Origin: Sulfitobacter guttiformis
GTDB taxonomy: Bacteria > Pseudomonadota > Alphaproteobacteria > Rhodobacterales > Rhodobacteraceae
Length of the DNA stretch: 64,000 nt
Assembly (NCBI RefSeq): GCF_003610455.1
Contig: NZ_RAQK01000002.1
Span: forward strand, 372,001-436,000
Reading direction: 5' to 3'
Of the stretch, positions 7,951 through 16,487 are shown one piece after another (position 1 is the first letter of the stretch; the number at the start of each line of letters is the position of its first letter). The notes below the pieces were generated by a model. The model worked only from the letters and a program-made list of their open reading frames with translations. It ran no database searches and had not been told where the DNA came from. Made by a program: the position numbers and the translations under genes.

Positions 7951-8858
7951 TCCCCATCGCCTATTCTGCCGAAGTCGCTGCCGCCCGCAAATCCGGCGCA
8001 GCAGTTGTTGCCCTCGAAAGTACGATTATTACTCATGGCATGCCCTACCCCCAAAACATCGAGGTGGCGCGTCAGGTCGAGGATGACATTCGCGCAAACG
8101 GTGCTGTGCCTGCCACGATCGCGGTAATTGACGGCACGCTGCACATCGGGTTGGAGGATGCGCAACTGGGCCAGTTGGCCCAGGCCAAGGGCGTTGCAAA
8201 GCTGAGCCGTGCGGATATGGCAGCTTGTATTGCAACCGGCGGCACCGGTGCCACCACGGTCGCAGCCACCATGATCGCGGCACGTCTGGCAGGGATTGCT
8301 GTCTTTGCAACAGGCGGTATCGGCGGCGTTCACAAAGGTGCCGAGAATAGTTTTGATATTTCCGCCGATTTGATGGAGCTGGCGCAAACACCTGTGACTG
8401 TCGTCGCCGCCGGCGCCAAAGCGATCCTTGATGTCGAAAAGACGCTCGAAGTGCTCGAAACCCAAGGGGTGCCGGTGATTGCCTACCAGCAGGATGCCTT
8501 TCCCGCCTTTTGGTCACGCGGTTCCAAGCTCAAGGCACCTTTGCGCATGGATGATCCTGCCCAGATCGCTACCGCCCATCTGATGCGCGCGCAGCTAGGT
8601 CTGCCCGGGGGACAACTTGTCGCCAATCCGATCCCGCAGGAATCCGAAATCCCCAGCGCCGAGTTGGCCCCGATCATTGCCACCGCTCAGGCGGACGCGA
8701 ACCGCGCAGGGATCACCGGCAAAGGTGTCACGCCCTATCTGTTGCAGCGGATTTTCGAACTGACCGAAGGTCGCTCCCTGACGGCGAATATTGCACTTGT
8801 GCGCAACAATGCACGTCTCGCGTCGCTGATCGCCATTGAATTAAGCAAAAAGGCGTAA
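7947..8858 (+). CDS. psuG: Pseudouridine-5'-phosphate glycosidase
   Basis: This 303-residue protein matches PsuG in length and motifs: VALESTIITHGMPYPQN at the N-terminus, ATGGTGATTVAATM in the middle, and GGIGGVHKGAENSFD, the active-site region. The enzyme reversibly cleaves the C-C glycosidic bond of pseudouridine 5'-phosphate to uracil and ribose 5-phosphate, a step in degradation of modified RNA nucleosides. It is coupled to the upstream PfkB kinase through an ATGA-type overlap. Together the two form a complete pseudouridine salvage unit. Confidence 0.95.
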   Translation: MIPIAYSAEVAAARKSGAAVVALESTIITHGMPYPQNIEVARQVEDDIRANGAVPATIAVIDGTLHIGLEDAQLGQLAQAKGVAKLSRADMAACIATGGTGATTVAATMIAARLAGIAVFATGGIGGVHKGAENSFDISADLMELAQTPVTVVAAGAKAILDVEKTLEVLETQGVPVIAYQQDAFPAFWSRGSKLKAPLRMDDPAQIATAHLMRAQLGLPGGQLVANPIPQESEIPSAELAPIIATAQADANRAGITGKGVTPYLLQRIFELTEGRSLTANIALVRNNARLASLIAIELSKKA

Positions 8859-8946
8859 GGAACAGGGCGCTACCTCATTGTGACTGTCGTAATCAACACT
8901 TAGCTATACTATAATTATTGCGCAGAGCACGGATATTGAACAGCAG

Positions 8947-9687
8947 ATGAACACCCCCTTTGATCCCGATCCGGTCCATCCACCAAAGCGCGGGGTTCTG
9001 GGCCGCCTGCGCGGCAATTTCCTGACCGGCCTGGTTGTGATTGCGCCTGTTGGTCTGACCATCTGGCTCATCTGGAGCGTTGTTGGTTGGATTGACGGTT
9101 TCGTACTGCCGCTCGTGCCGATCAGATATCATCCCGACCGCCTGATACAGGATTTGCTTGGGCTTGATCCGCTGGTCCAGATCAACGTGCGCGGCATTGG
9201 CGTTGTTATCTTCTTGTTTTTCACGGTCTTCGTGGGGTTTATGGCGAAAGGCATCATTGGCCGGTCATTCATCCGCTTTGCAGAAAGTCTGGTCGAGCGC
9301 ACGCCGGTTGTCCGCTCGATTTATTCAGGTATCAAGCAAATCTCGGAAACTATTTTTGCCCAGAACGAGAGCAGCTTCGAGACGGCCTGCCTGATCGAGT
9401 ATCCGCGCAAAGGCATTTGGGCCATCGGTTTTATCTCGACCGAAGCCAAAGGAGAGATCGCTGCAAAAACGGATGGCGCGGGCGACATGATGTCTGTATT
9501 TCTGCCAACAACACCTAACCCGACATCAGGTTTCTTGCTGTTTGTGCCCAAACGGGACGTGATCGAGCTGAATATGACTGTAGAGGATTCAGCAAAGCTG
9601 GTGATCTCGGCGGGCCTTGTCTATCCCAACTCTAAGGCGCTGGAGAATGGTGCCGTTCCGATCGCCGATCTCAACAACCGCACTTAG
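8947..9687 (+). CDS. DUF502 family membrane protein
   Basis: A 246-residue protein with two clear membrane helices near residues 25-50 and 80-105 (FLTGLVVIAPVGLTIWLIW and VVIFLFFTVFVGFMAKG). A soluble domain follows, containing VRSIYSGIKQ and FLPTTPNPTSGF, both characteristic of DUF502. Function is unknown, although the family is widespread in bacteria. A TATAAT hexamer at 8910-8915 may be its -10 box. The stop codon TAG overlaps the TAA of the convergent patatin gene within TTAG at 9684-9687. Confidence 0.9.
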   Translation: MNTPFDPDPVHPPKRGVLGRLRGNFLTGLVVIAPVGLTIWLIWSVVGWIDGFVLPLVPIRYHPDRLIQDLLGLDPLVQINVRGIGVVIFLFFTVFVGFMAKGIIGRSFIRFAESLVERTPVVRSIYSGIKQISETIFAQNESSFETACLIEYPRKGIWAIGFISTEAKGEIAAKTDGAGDMMSVFLPTTPNPTSGFLLFVPKRDVIELNMTVEDSAKLVISAGLVYPNSKALENGAVPIADLNNRT

Positions 9688-10718
9688 TCGAACATTGCAC
9701 GTAGATCTACACTGCTGCGCCGGCCTACGTTGTCTACATCGGTCCGCAAGAACGTCTCGGCGGCTGTGCGTCCTGCCGCTTTGAGTTGACCAATCACATT
9801 TGGATGCGCCACCATCTTGGTCGCCGCTGAAAGCTTAGCCATAAGCGTATCATCAGCAATCATGTGAATATACACGCGGTGCATCTTGTCTGCCGACATT
9901 GTCCCTTCTTCGATGAGACGCTGGACAAAATCGACGGCACGCAATTCGCGCAGCAGGCTCGAATTAAAGCTGATTTCGTTGATGCGGTTCTGGATATCGG
10001 CGGGGGTGGTCGGAATATCGTCTCGTTCCAGCGGGTTGATATTGATGATCACAATATCAGGGGGTAAATTTTTGCTAAACAGAGGGAAAAGTGCCGGATT
10101 TCCGCTATAGCCACCGTCCCAAAATGCCTCCTCTCGGCCGGTCGTTTTATCGAACATTTTGATCGCCTGAAACACCGTCGGCAGACAGGCCGAAGCCATA
10201 AGTGCATCTGGGCCGATCTCATCGCCTTCAAAAACGCGGATCTTACCATTGCGCAGGCGCGTAGCCCCCACAAAAAACAGCGGGGCGTGGTTGTCACATA
10301 CCCTGTCATAATCAAATTTCTCGACAATTTCCCGCAGAGGGTTTTTGTAGAGCAGGCCGTAATCATAGGGTGAAACCATGCGACTGATCGTATTGCTCAT
10401 CATCACCGGCCAACTGAACTGAAGCTGTTTGCTCAGTACACCAAGGCCAAAGGGCGCCATCCAGTCACCTATCGCCAGATCGGAGACACCTGCGACCTGC
10501 ATCCAGAGCCATTCCAGATTGTCGCGCGCGCCCTGACGGCCACCGGTTATCATGCCGGATTTCAGGGCCGCTCCATTGAGTGCGCCTGCTGAGGTGCCCG
10601 AGATGCCAGAAATCTCGAGATCCTCTTCCTCCAGAAGGCGGTCAAGCACACCCCAGGTAAAGGCACCATGTGCCCCGCCACCCTGAAGCGCGAGGTTGAT
10701 TTTCTTGGTCTTTGCCAT
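9684..10718 (-). CDS. Patatin-like phospholipase/hydrolase
   Basis: A 344-residue patatin-fold hydrolase. The oxyanion loop GGGAHG is at residues 13-18, the nucleophile Ser43 in GTSAG (41-45), and the catalytic aspartate Asp201 in DGG (201-203), so the Ser-Asp dyad is complete. No signal peptide is visible, which points to a cytoplasmic enzyme. Start choice: an ATG at 10718 preceded by GAAGGG. It lies 29 bases downstream of bdhA in the same direction, so the two are probably cotranscribed. This suggests a role in mobilising ester-linked stores such as polyhydroxybutyrate or lipid, but the substrate is not shown by the sequence. Confidence 0.88.
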   Translation of the reverse strand: MAKTKKINLALQGGGAHGAFTWGVLDRLLEEEDLEISGISGTSAGALNGAALKSGMITGGRQGARDNLEWLWMQVAGVSDLAIGDWMAPFGLGVLSKQLQFSWPVMMSNTISRMVSPYDYGLLYKNPLREIVEKFDYDRVCDNHAPLFFVGATRLRNGKIRVFEGDEIGPDALMASACLPTVFQAIKMFDKTTGREEAFWDGGYSGNPALFPLFSKNLPPDIVIININPLERDDIPTTPADIQNRINEISFNSSLLRELRAVDFVQRLIEEGTMSADKMHRVYIHMIADDTLMAKLSAATKMVAHPNVIGQLKAAGRTAAETFLRTDVDNVGRRSSVDLRAMFD

Positions 10719-10747
10719 GGTGATGTGCCCTTCGGGGTCCAGTCGGA

Positions 10748-11533
10748 TTAAAGTGCGGTCCAGCCGCCATCGACGCTGATGGTCGTGCCCGTAATCTGGT
10801 CGCCCGCAGCCGAACATAAGAACGCAGCTGTGCCGCCCAACTGCTCGACGGTAGCGAACTCTTTGCTGGGCTGGCGTTTAAGCATGACGTTCTCGATCAC
10901 CTCTTCGCGCGACATGTTGTATTCCTTCATCGTGTCGGGGATCTGCTTTTCCACAATCGGGGTCAGGACATAACCGGGGCAAATCGCATTTGCGGTGATA
11001 GGCTCCTGCGCAGTCTCCAAAGCTGTGGTTTTTGTCAGACCGATGATTCCGTGTTTGGCAGCGATATATGCCGATTTATAAGGGGACGCCGTGAGACCGT
11101 GTGCGGACGAAATATTGATAATCCGTCCCCAGCCCGCTTTGCGCATCATTGGCAAGGCGACTGCAGTGGTATGAAACGCGGAGCTGAGATTGATAGCGAT
11201 GATCGCATCCCATTTCTCTGTCGGAAAATCGGGGATCGGTGCGACATGCTGGATGCCTGCATTGTTGATCAGGATGTCGCACACGCCGGCCTCTTCAATG
11301 AGATCGCGGCATTCATTTCCTTTGGACATGTCGGCCTTTATGTATCTCGCGGTTACACCTGTCGATTTTGCAATCTCTGCGGCCAATGCGTTATCTTCCT
11401 CATTGTCGGTGAAGGAATTGAGGACGATGTTTGCCCCCGCCTGCGCCAGCTGCCGCGCGATCCCAAGGCCGATGCCCGAATTGGAACCGGTAATAACGGC
11501 AGTCTTGCCGGACAGATCATATGTAAGGGCCAT
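10748..11533 (-). CDS. bdhA: D-3-hydroxybutyrate dehydrogenase
   Basis: A 261-residue short-chain dehydrogenase. The NAD-binding motif TGSNSGIG lies at residues 16-23, NNAG near 90, the catalytic Ser near 143, and Tyr156-x3-Lys160 in YKSAYIAAKHG. Length and the C-terminal segment with GTTISVDGGW match D-3-hydroxybutyrate dehydrogenases, which oxidise 3-hydroxybutyrate to acetoacetate in ketone-body and PHB breakdown. The start at 11533 has a good AGGAG site. The upstream region holds a promoter and terminator unit (11650-11759) that could attenuate this operon. Confidence 0.92.
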   Translation of the reverse strand: MALTYDLSGKTAVITGSNSGIGLGIARQLAQAGANIVLNSFTDNEEDNALAAEIAKSTGVTARYIKADMSKGNECRDLIEEAGVCDILINNAGIQHVAPIPDFPTEKWDAIIAINLSSAFHTTAVALPMMRKAGWGRIINISSAHGLTASPYKSAYIAAKHGIIGLTKTTALETAQEPITANAICPGYVLTPIVEKQIPDTMKEYNMSREEVIENVMLKRQPSKEFATVEQLGGTAAFLCSAAGDQITGTTISVDGGWTAL

Positions 11534-11649
11534 TGGGAGTTCTCCTGAAGATGGGATATCGCTCCGCTTATGGCGCGGTGCGACTGCAATGGAAACGGAG
11601 AATTCGGTGATCAGGTTCCCGTAAAGTAGACAATCCACCCTTCTGCCCA

Positions 11650-11676
11650 AAAAAAACGCCCGCACAAGGCGGGCGT
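11650..11676 (-). terminator. Rho-independent terminator of the candidate RNA
   Basis: Arms ACGCCCGC (11656-11663) and GCGGGCGT (11669-11676) pair perfectly around a 5-base loop. On the minus strand the hairpin is followed by a T run (11655-11650). No minus-strand coding gene lies directly upstream. Confidence 0.85.
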
Positions 11677-11724
11677 CAAGTTATTGAGGCAGGTTTCATA
11701 CAGGCAAGAAACCTATCGAGCAGT
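11650..11724 (-). ncRNA. Candidate small RNA or attenuated leader (about 75 nt)
   Basis: On the minus strand a sigma70-like promoter predicts a start near the A at 11724. The transcript would form a 7-bp hairpin (arms 11714-11708 and 11697-11691, 10-base loop) and end at an intrinsic terminator with an 8-bp stem and 6-T run. No reading frame of note lies inside. It could be an independent small RNA, or a leader with a transcription terminator in front of bdhA, whose ATG lies 117 bases further on. I do not recognise it as a known RNA family. Confidence 0.55.
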
Positions 11725-11730
11725 GAGTTA

Positions 11731-11759
11731 CTTATAGTGAATTAACCGCCAAACGCCAA
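11731..11759 (-). promoter_or_regulatory. Predicted sigma70-type promoter of the candidate RNA
   Basis: On the minus strand TTGGCG (11759-11754) and TATAAG (11736-11731) are separated by exactly 17 bases, which is close to the consensus for housekeeping sigma factor promoters. Confidence 0.55.
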
Positions 11760-11838
11760 GCATTAAGTTTGCGCCTGCCTTTAGACCCAGTTAGAGGTTT
11801 ACCTAATAAAAAAAGGGCAGCGCGGGATTGTTTCAAAA

Positions 11839-13659
11839 ATGGCTTTAGATAATTTCTTAAGGGTACAGGGCTTTGTGGCCGTATCTTCACTGATTCTCTG
11901 GGGATTCGCGGCACAAAGCGAACCCACCCATGCCATCGCAATGTACGGCGCACCAGCCCTCCCAGAAGGGTACGCCAATTTACCCTATGTCAACGCCGAT
12001 GCGCCCAAGGGCGGCGATATCGTGCTGGGCAATACAGGCGGTTTTGACACCCTCAATCCTTTTGTCCTCAAAGGGACTTCGCCGTGGCAATTGCCGTTTT
12101 TCACTCACGAGACCTTGATGGGACGGTCGTGGGACGAGCCGTTTACCCTTTACGGTCTGCTGGCTGAAACAGTCGAGACAGACGAGGCCCGTACTTGGGT
12201 CGAATTCACACTGCGTGAAGGCACGACCTTTTCGGACGGTAGCCCGCTCACAATTGAGGATGTTCTCTTCAGTTTCGAATTACTGGGCACACAAGGTCAT
12301 CCGCGGTATCTAAGCCTTTATTCCCAAGTCGAGAGTATCACGCAGACCGGTGAACGCTCGGTGCGCATCACCTTCAATTCCGACAACCGCGAGTTGGCTT
12401 TGCTGGTCGGTTTGCGCCCCATCCTCTCCAAGGCACAATGGGAGGGGCGCGATTTCGCCAATGCTTCGGTGCAGGATATTCCGCTTGGCTCCGGTCCCTA
12501 TACCGTGAGCGATTACGAGACAGGCCGTTATGTCACCCTAACCCGCAATCCCGACTATTGGGGCGCTGATCTGGCATTTCGCAGGGGTACCTCAAATTTT
12601 GATTCCATAAAACTCGATTTTTATGGCGATTCAAAAGTGTTGTTCGAGGGTTTTAAGGCTGGTGAAATATCCGCCGTGCGTGAATTCAACGCCGAGACAT
12701 GGAACAGCCAGTATGATTTCCCTGCCATCACACGCGGCGACATCATCAAATCAGTGATTCCCCATCAAAAGCCTTCGGGCATGACAGGGTTTGTGATGAA
12801 TACCCGCCGCGCGCCCTTTGACGACTGGCGCATTCGGGACGCCCTGATCAAGGCGTTCAATTTCGAATATATCAACGATACGCTGACCGGAAACTCACAG
12901 CCACGGATCACATCGTATTTTTCCAATTCCATCCTGGGCAAAGAGGATGGTCCTGCTAAGGGCCGCGTTGCCGAGTTACTGCTTCCCTATCAGGACACCC
13001 TTCCCGCAGGCACAATCGAAGGGTACGATCTGCCAGTCGCTGACGGTTCTGCACGCAACCGCAAAGGTATTCGCGCTGCAATGCTACAGTTTGAGGCCGC
13101 AGGCTATATGGTGACAGACGGTAAGATGAAGCGTGGCGATGGCACGCCTGTAAGCTTCTCCATCCTGATCCAGAAAGGCAGCACCGAAGATATCGCCATT
13201 GCAGAGCTTTATCTGCGCGCATTGGAGCGGCTGGGCATTGCAGCGACGATCGAGACGGTTGATGACGCGCAGTATTTCGCGCGCACCGGCGAATTCGATT
13301 TCGACATCACGGTGTTTCGCCGTGCCATGTCGCTGAGCCCGGGTAACGAGCAAAAGCTTTATTGGGGATCGGAAGCCGCCGACCAGCCCGGATCGCGTAA
13401 TCTGATGGGTGCGCGCAGTCCGGCGATTGATGCAATGATCGGCGCCATGCTGACCGCCCGCGACAGTACCGATTTTATTGCCGCAACACGTGCGCTGGAC
13501 CGTATCCTCACCGCAGAGCGGTTTGTGATCCCTTTTTGGTCCTACACAGAGGGGCGGATCGCCCATGTGCGCCAGATGAAGTATCCGGCCACTTTGCCGA
13601 TTTACGGTGATGGCGCGGAGTGGATGCCGGAGGTGTGGTGGTGGGCCGATGAAAGCTGA
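11839..13659 (+). CDS. ABC transporter extracellular solute-binding protein, family 5
   Basis: A 606-residue periplasmic binding protein of the peptide/nickel type (SBP family 5). The N-terminus has a hydrophobic export segment (VAVSSLILWGFAAQSEP). The family pattern follows, including a domain-I start with PYVNADAPKGGDIVLGN, EFTLREGTTFSDGSPLTIEDVLFSF near residue 125, and DYWGADL near 235. The size and N-terminus are closest to YejA-like microcin C/oligopeptide binding proteins. No permease or ATPase genes follow, so the partner membrane components must lie elsewhere. No strong Shine-Dalgarno sequence precedes the ATG. Confidence 0.88.
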   Translation: MALDNFLRVQGFVAVSSLILWGFAAQSEPTHAIAMYGAPALPEGYANLPYVNADAPKGGDIVLGNTGGFDTLNPFVLKGTSPWQLPFFTHETLMGRSWDEPFTLYGLLAETVETDEARTWVEFTLREGTTFSDGSPLTIEDVLFSFELLGTQGHPRYLSLYSQVESITQTGERSVRITFNSDNRELALLVGLRPILSKAQWEGRDFANASVQDIPLGSGPYTVSDYETGRYVTLTRNPDYWGADLAFRRGTSNFDSIKLDFYGDSKVLFEGFKAGEISAVREFNAETWNSQYDFPAITRGDIIKSVIPHQKPSGMTGFVMNTRRAPFDDWRIRDALIKAFNFEYINDTLTGNSQPRITSYFSNSILGKEDGPAKGRVAELLLPYQDTLPAGTIEGYDLPVADGSARNRKGIRAAMLQFEAAGYMVTDGKMKRGDGTPVSFSILIQKGSTEDIAIAELYLRALERLGIAATIETVDDAQYFARTGEFDFDITVFRRAMSLSPGNEQKLYWGSEAADQPGSRNLMGARSPAIDAMIGAMLTARDSTDFIAATRALDRILTAERFVIPFWSYTEGRIAHVRQMKYPATLPIYGDGAEWMPEVWWWADES

Positions 13660-13683
13660 GGCTGTCGACTGAACGGAAATCTT

Positions 13684-13697
13684 TCATAATATTATGA
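13684..13697. promoter_or_regulatory. 14-bp perfect palindrome, possible operator
   Basis: TCATAATATTATGA is a perfect palindrome located 25 bases after the peptide-binding protein stop codon. Its form suits a dimeric repressor, but no obvious promoter overlaps it, and the cognate regulator is unknown. Confidence 0.35.
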
Positions 13698-13856
13698 TCT
13701 CTACAGGCTAGTCCCCCTGCATTTACATGCGTGTCCAATGAACCGGAGATCTGGCCGCCCGATTTTGATCGAACCTCTCTTTGGGCCGTCGGGCCACGGT
13801 CAGATTAACGCGTGTTCAGCGGCCATTCTTCCGGCAAAGTTTATCCAAAATTATTG

Positions 13857-13886
13857 GGCCCGCTGTAAGCAAGCGGACCTTTTTTT
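13857..13886 (+). terminator. Intrinsic terminator, about 200 bases after the ABC binding protein
   Basis: Arms GGCCCGCT (13857-13864) and AGCGGACC (13872-13879) pair with one mismatch around a 7-base loop and are followed by seven T residues. It may end the transcript of the binding protein or that of an unseen small RNA. Confidence 0.75.
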
Positions 13887-14088
13887 GTGGTGAGTTGTCG
13901 CGTTGGCAAAGGCGATCGCTAAAGGAAGTGTGCAATATGTATCATCGCAGTGCTCGGGTCTATTCAAAGGGCACATTTCAACTGCGCTGTGAGCATCGCG
14001 TTTTTAACGCGGAGATTTAATTGAAATACATTATTCCGGCTATAATCTCAAAAATTTTGGTTCATTTTCTGGAGTTTGGGCGGCCCGC

Positions 14089-14274
14089 CTAATGTTCGAC
14101 ATGCCAGCAATCCAAGTCAGGCAGAACCTGCGCAATTTCGGCGCTGCGCAGTAGTTTCAGAACCATTGGCGACGATAAGTCTTTGTTTTTGGTTTTTGGC
14201 GGTTTGCGCGCATTTACCCTGACCTTATGGCGATGTTTGTTCTGGTCCAGATCGCCGCGATCCTTACCGGCCAT
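14089..14274 (-). CDS. Small basic hypothetical protein
   Basis: A 61-residue frame that begins 18 bases after the stop of the XRE-cupin gene and reads in the same direction. The N-terminal half is highly charged (many Lys, Arg and Asp) and the C-terminal half looks helical (VLKLLRSAEIAQVLPDL). Codon use resembles the surrounding genes, and AGGGG lies about 13 bases before the ATG. I do not recognise a family. It could be a real small gene cotranscribed with the regulator, or a chance frame. Confidence 0.4.
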   Translation of the reverse strand: MAGKDRGDLDQNKHRHKVRVNARKPPKTKNKDLSSPMVLKLLRSAEIAQVLPDLDCWHVEH

Positions 14275-14292
14275 ATCACGCTAGTGCCCCTG

Positions 14293-14916
14293 TTAGACGA
14301 GTGATGTGACCCAGAGGATCATTGCGTCATCGTCGCTTACAGATATTACGTTGTGACCCATGGTGGCATCATAATAGGCGCTGTCGCCGCGACGCATCTC
14401 GATCGGCTCATAGAATTCGGTAAACAACTTGATCACCCCTGTCAGGACATAGAGGAACTCTTCACCGTCATGGCGCACCCAACCGTCGAATTCCTCCATC
14501 TGGCGCGCACGGATGCGCGCACGATAGGGTAGCATATTCTTTTTGCGCAAGGCATCCGCAAGCAGTTCATGCTCGTAGGTGGCGGTCGCCTGTCCTGCGC
14601 CCTCACCTGATTTGGTAACAGCCATACGGCCATTAATCTGACCGGCAGCAGGCGGTGTAAAAAGCTGCGGCACCGAAATTTCCAGACCTACAGCCAGTTT
14701 TTTGAGGGCATCATAGGTCGGCGACATCTGGGCATTCTCGATCTTGGACAAGGTCGAACGGGCAAGCCCTGCCTGCGTCGCCGCCTGCTCAAGGGTCCAG
14801 CCGCGTGCCTTGCGCAATTCGCGAACCCGCGCGCCCAGATCGACAGGCGGCACCGTGTGCGCGGCACCGTCCTCGCGGGCGATCTGAATCATTGATTTGG
14901 CGGCATCTGCTGTCAT
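14293..14916 (-). CDS. XRE-family regulator with C-terminal cupin domain
   Basis: A 207-residue transcription factor. An HTH_XRE domain covers about residues 27-81 (ARVRELRKARGWTLEQ, then STLSKIENAQMSP). A cupin_2 domain lies at about 135-200 (VRHDGEEFLYVLTG, then MRRGDSAYYDATMGHNV). XRE-cupin regulators bind a small ligand in the cupin pocket and often control the neighbouring gene. This one is divergent from the acyl-CoA synthetase gene with only 59 bases between the starts, so it likely regulates that operon. The ATG at 14916 is preferred to an upstream alternative at 14952 because the domain spacing fits the family. Confidence 0.88.
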   Translation of the reverse strand: MTADAAKSMIQIAREDGAAHTVPPVDLGARVRELRKARGWTLEQAATQAGLARSTLSKIENAQMSPTYDALKKLAVGLEISVPQLFTPPAAGQINGRMAVTKSGEGAGQATATYEHELLADALRKKNMLPYRARIRARQMEEFDGWVRHDGEEFLYVLTGVIKLFTEFYEPIEMRRGDSAYYDATMGHNVISVSDDDAMILWVTSLV

Positions 14917-14975
14917 GTATATGTGTATAGGGGGCGCGCGGACGCCTTGCAACGGATGCCGCTGCGCGGTAGCGA

Positions 14976-16487
14976 ATGAACATGCTGTCTGTATTTGATA
15001 ATGGCGCGCCGCCGCTTTGCCCTTCGCCTTTCAATATGGCGTCCTATGTACTGGCCTGCGGCGATTCGACGCCGGATAAAATTGCCCTTTCGGTGCTGGG
15101 CAGCGAAGATTGGACCTTTGCATCCCTCAAATCGGCGGTTCTTGGCACTGCAACGGGCCTGTTGGCGGCTGGGGCCGTACCCGGCGACCGTGTTTTGATG
15201 CGCCTTGGCAATACAGTTGACTTTCCGCTGGCTTATCTGGGTGCGCTGGCCGCTGGTTTGATCCCTTGCCCCACAGCCTCAGCGCTAACAGCGCATGAGG
15301 TGGCCCCGATGATCGCAACGCTCGATCCTGCTCTTATCTTGCTTGATCCCGATGTGGCGTGCCCGCCCCATGGGCGTGTCGTACAGCTGCACACCCTGCG
15401 GGCCATGCGGGATCTGCCACCCGCCAAATTTCATATGGGTGATCCCGAACGGGCAGGATATATCATATATACCTCCGGCACGTCTGGCTCCCCCCGTGCG
15501 GTTGTGCATGCCCACCGTGCAATCTGGGCGCGGCAGATGATGTTCGACGGTTGGTACGGACTTGGCGCAGAAGACCGTGTGCTGCATGCGGGTGCGTTCA
15601 ACTGGACATACACACTTGGCACCGGATTGATGGATCCCTGGACCGTTGGCGCCACTGCGCTTATTCCTGCGGCAGGCACGAAAGCTACCGATTTACCGGC
15701 GCTGGTCGCTGCGCATAAAGCGACTATTTTCGCAGCAGCACCGGGGGTTTACCGCCAGCTTCTTAACCAACCCCAAATACCCGCCATGCCGGACCTGCGT
15801 CATGGGCTGAGCGCGGGTGAAAAGATTGCTCCCGCCGTTTGTGCCCGCTGGGAGGCGGCCACAGGCACCCGTATTTACGAGGCATATGGCATGTCCGAAT
15901 GCTCGACATTCATTTCGGCCAGCCCCGCTTATCCCGCCGATACATCCGTGTTGGGCCGCCCGCAACACGGCCGACGAATCGCACTGCTGGGGCCCGAGGG
16001 GCCTGTGCCTTTGGGCATGGAGGGGACGATCGCCGTTCACCGCGACGATCCGGGCCTGATGCTGGGCTATCTTGATGCCCCCGACGAAACGGCGGCAAAG
16101 ATGCAGGGCGCATATTTTCTGACCGGCGATCAGGGCAGCATGGATGAAAACTGTCAGATTACCTATCTGGGTCGCAACGACGACATGATGAATGCGGGAG
16201 GCTTTCATGTCTCTCCCGTAGAGGTCGAGGCGAGCCTTGCCCGCTTTGACGGTATTACGGCTGTAGGTGCCGCAGAGGTTGCCGTGAAGGAGAACGTAAC
16301 CGTTATCGCCGCCTTCTACACGGCACCCGCCCCTCTGGACGAAGCGGCGTTGCGCAGTTATGCCGAGGCAAATCTGGCGCGCTACAAGCAGCCGCGCCTC
16401 TATATCCACATGCAGGCACTGCCGATGGGTGCCAATGGCAAGCTTCTGCGCCGTGCCCTGCGCCAACATTTTGAGGCCACCCGATGA
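14976..16487 (+). CDS. AMP-dependent acyl-CoA synthetase
   Basis: A 503-residue class I adenylate-forming enzyme. The phosphate-binding loop YTSGTSGSPRAVVHAH is near residue 165, the adenine-binding motif YGMSEC near 305, TGD near 385, and the C-terminal catalytic lysine region ANGKLLRRAL close to the end. It should activate a carboxylic acid to the CoA thioester via the acyl-AMP. The general form is that of benzoate/medium-chain acyl-CoA ligases, and the actual acid cannot be read from the sequence. It overlaps the downstream DsbA-family gene by 4 bases and is divergent from the XRE-cupin regulator. Confidence 0.88.
   Translation: MNMLSVFDNGAPPLCPSPFNMASYVLACGDSTPDKIALSVLGSEDWTFASLKSAVLGTATGLLAAGAVPGDRVLMRLGNTVDFPLAYLGALAAGLIPCPTASALTAHEVAPMIATLDPALILLDPDVACPPHGRVVQLHTLRAMRDLPPAKFHMGDPERAGYIIYTSGTSGSPRAVVHAHRAIWARQMMFDGWYGLGAEDRVLHAGAFNWTYTLGTGLMDPWTVGATALIPAAGTKATDLPALVAAHKATIFAAAPGVYRQLLNQPQIPAMPDLRHGLSAGEKIAPAVCARWEAATGTRIYEAYGMSECSTFISASPAYPADTSVLGRPQHGRRIALLGPEGPVPLGMEGTIAVHRDDPGLMLGYLDAPDETAAKMQGAYFLTGDQGSMDENCQITYLGRNDDMMNAGGFHVSPVEVEASLARFDGITAVGAAEVAVKENVTVIAAFYTAPAPLDEAALRSYAEANLARYKQPRLYIHMQALPMGANGKLLRRALRQHFEATR

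Larger units (their letters stand above)
13660..14088. other. Gene-poor gap with palindrome and orphan terminator
   Basis: This 430-base stretch holds a 14-base palindrome (13684-13697), a plus-strand intrinsic terminator (13857-13886), and a possible 27-codon frame (13937-14020) preceded by AAGGAAG at 8-base spacing. The frame resembles nothing I know. A 51-codon frame (13738-13893) runs through the terminator hairpin and is probably not real. Base composition here is more A+T rich than in the neighbouring genes. Confidence 0.5.

Noticed and set aside
13738..13893. Plus-strand 51-codon frame in the gap after the peptide-binding protein gene
   Set aside because: The frame runs through an intrinsic terminator and has no good ribosome-binding site.
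15693..16469. Minus-strand 258-codon frame opposite the acyl-CoA synthetase
   Set aside because: It is the shadow of a gene with intact catalytic motifs.
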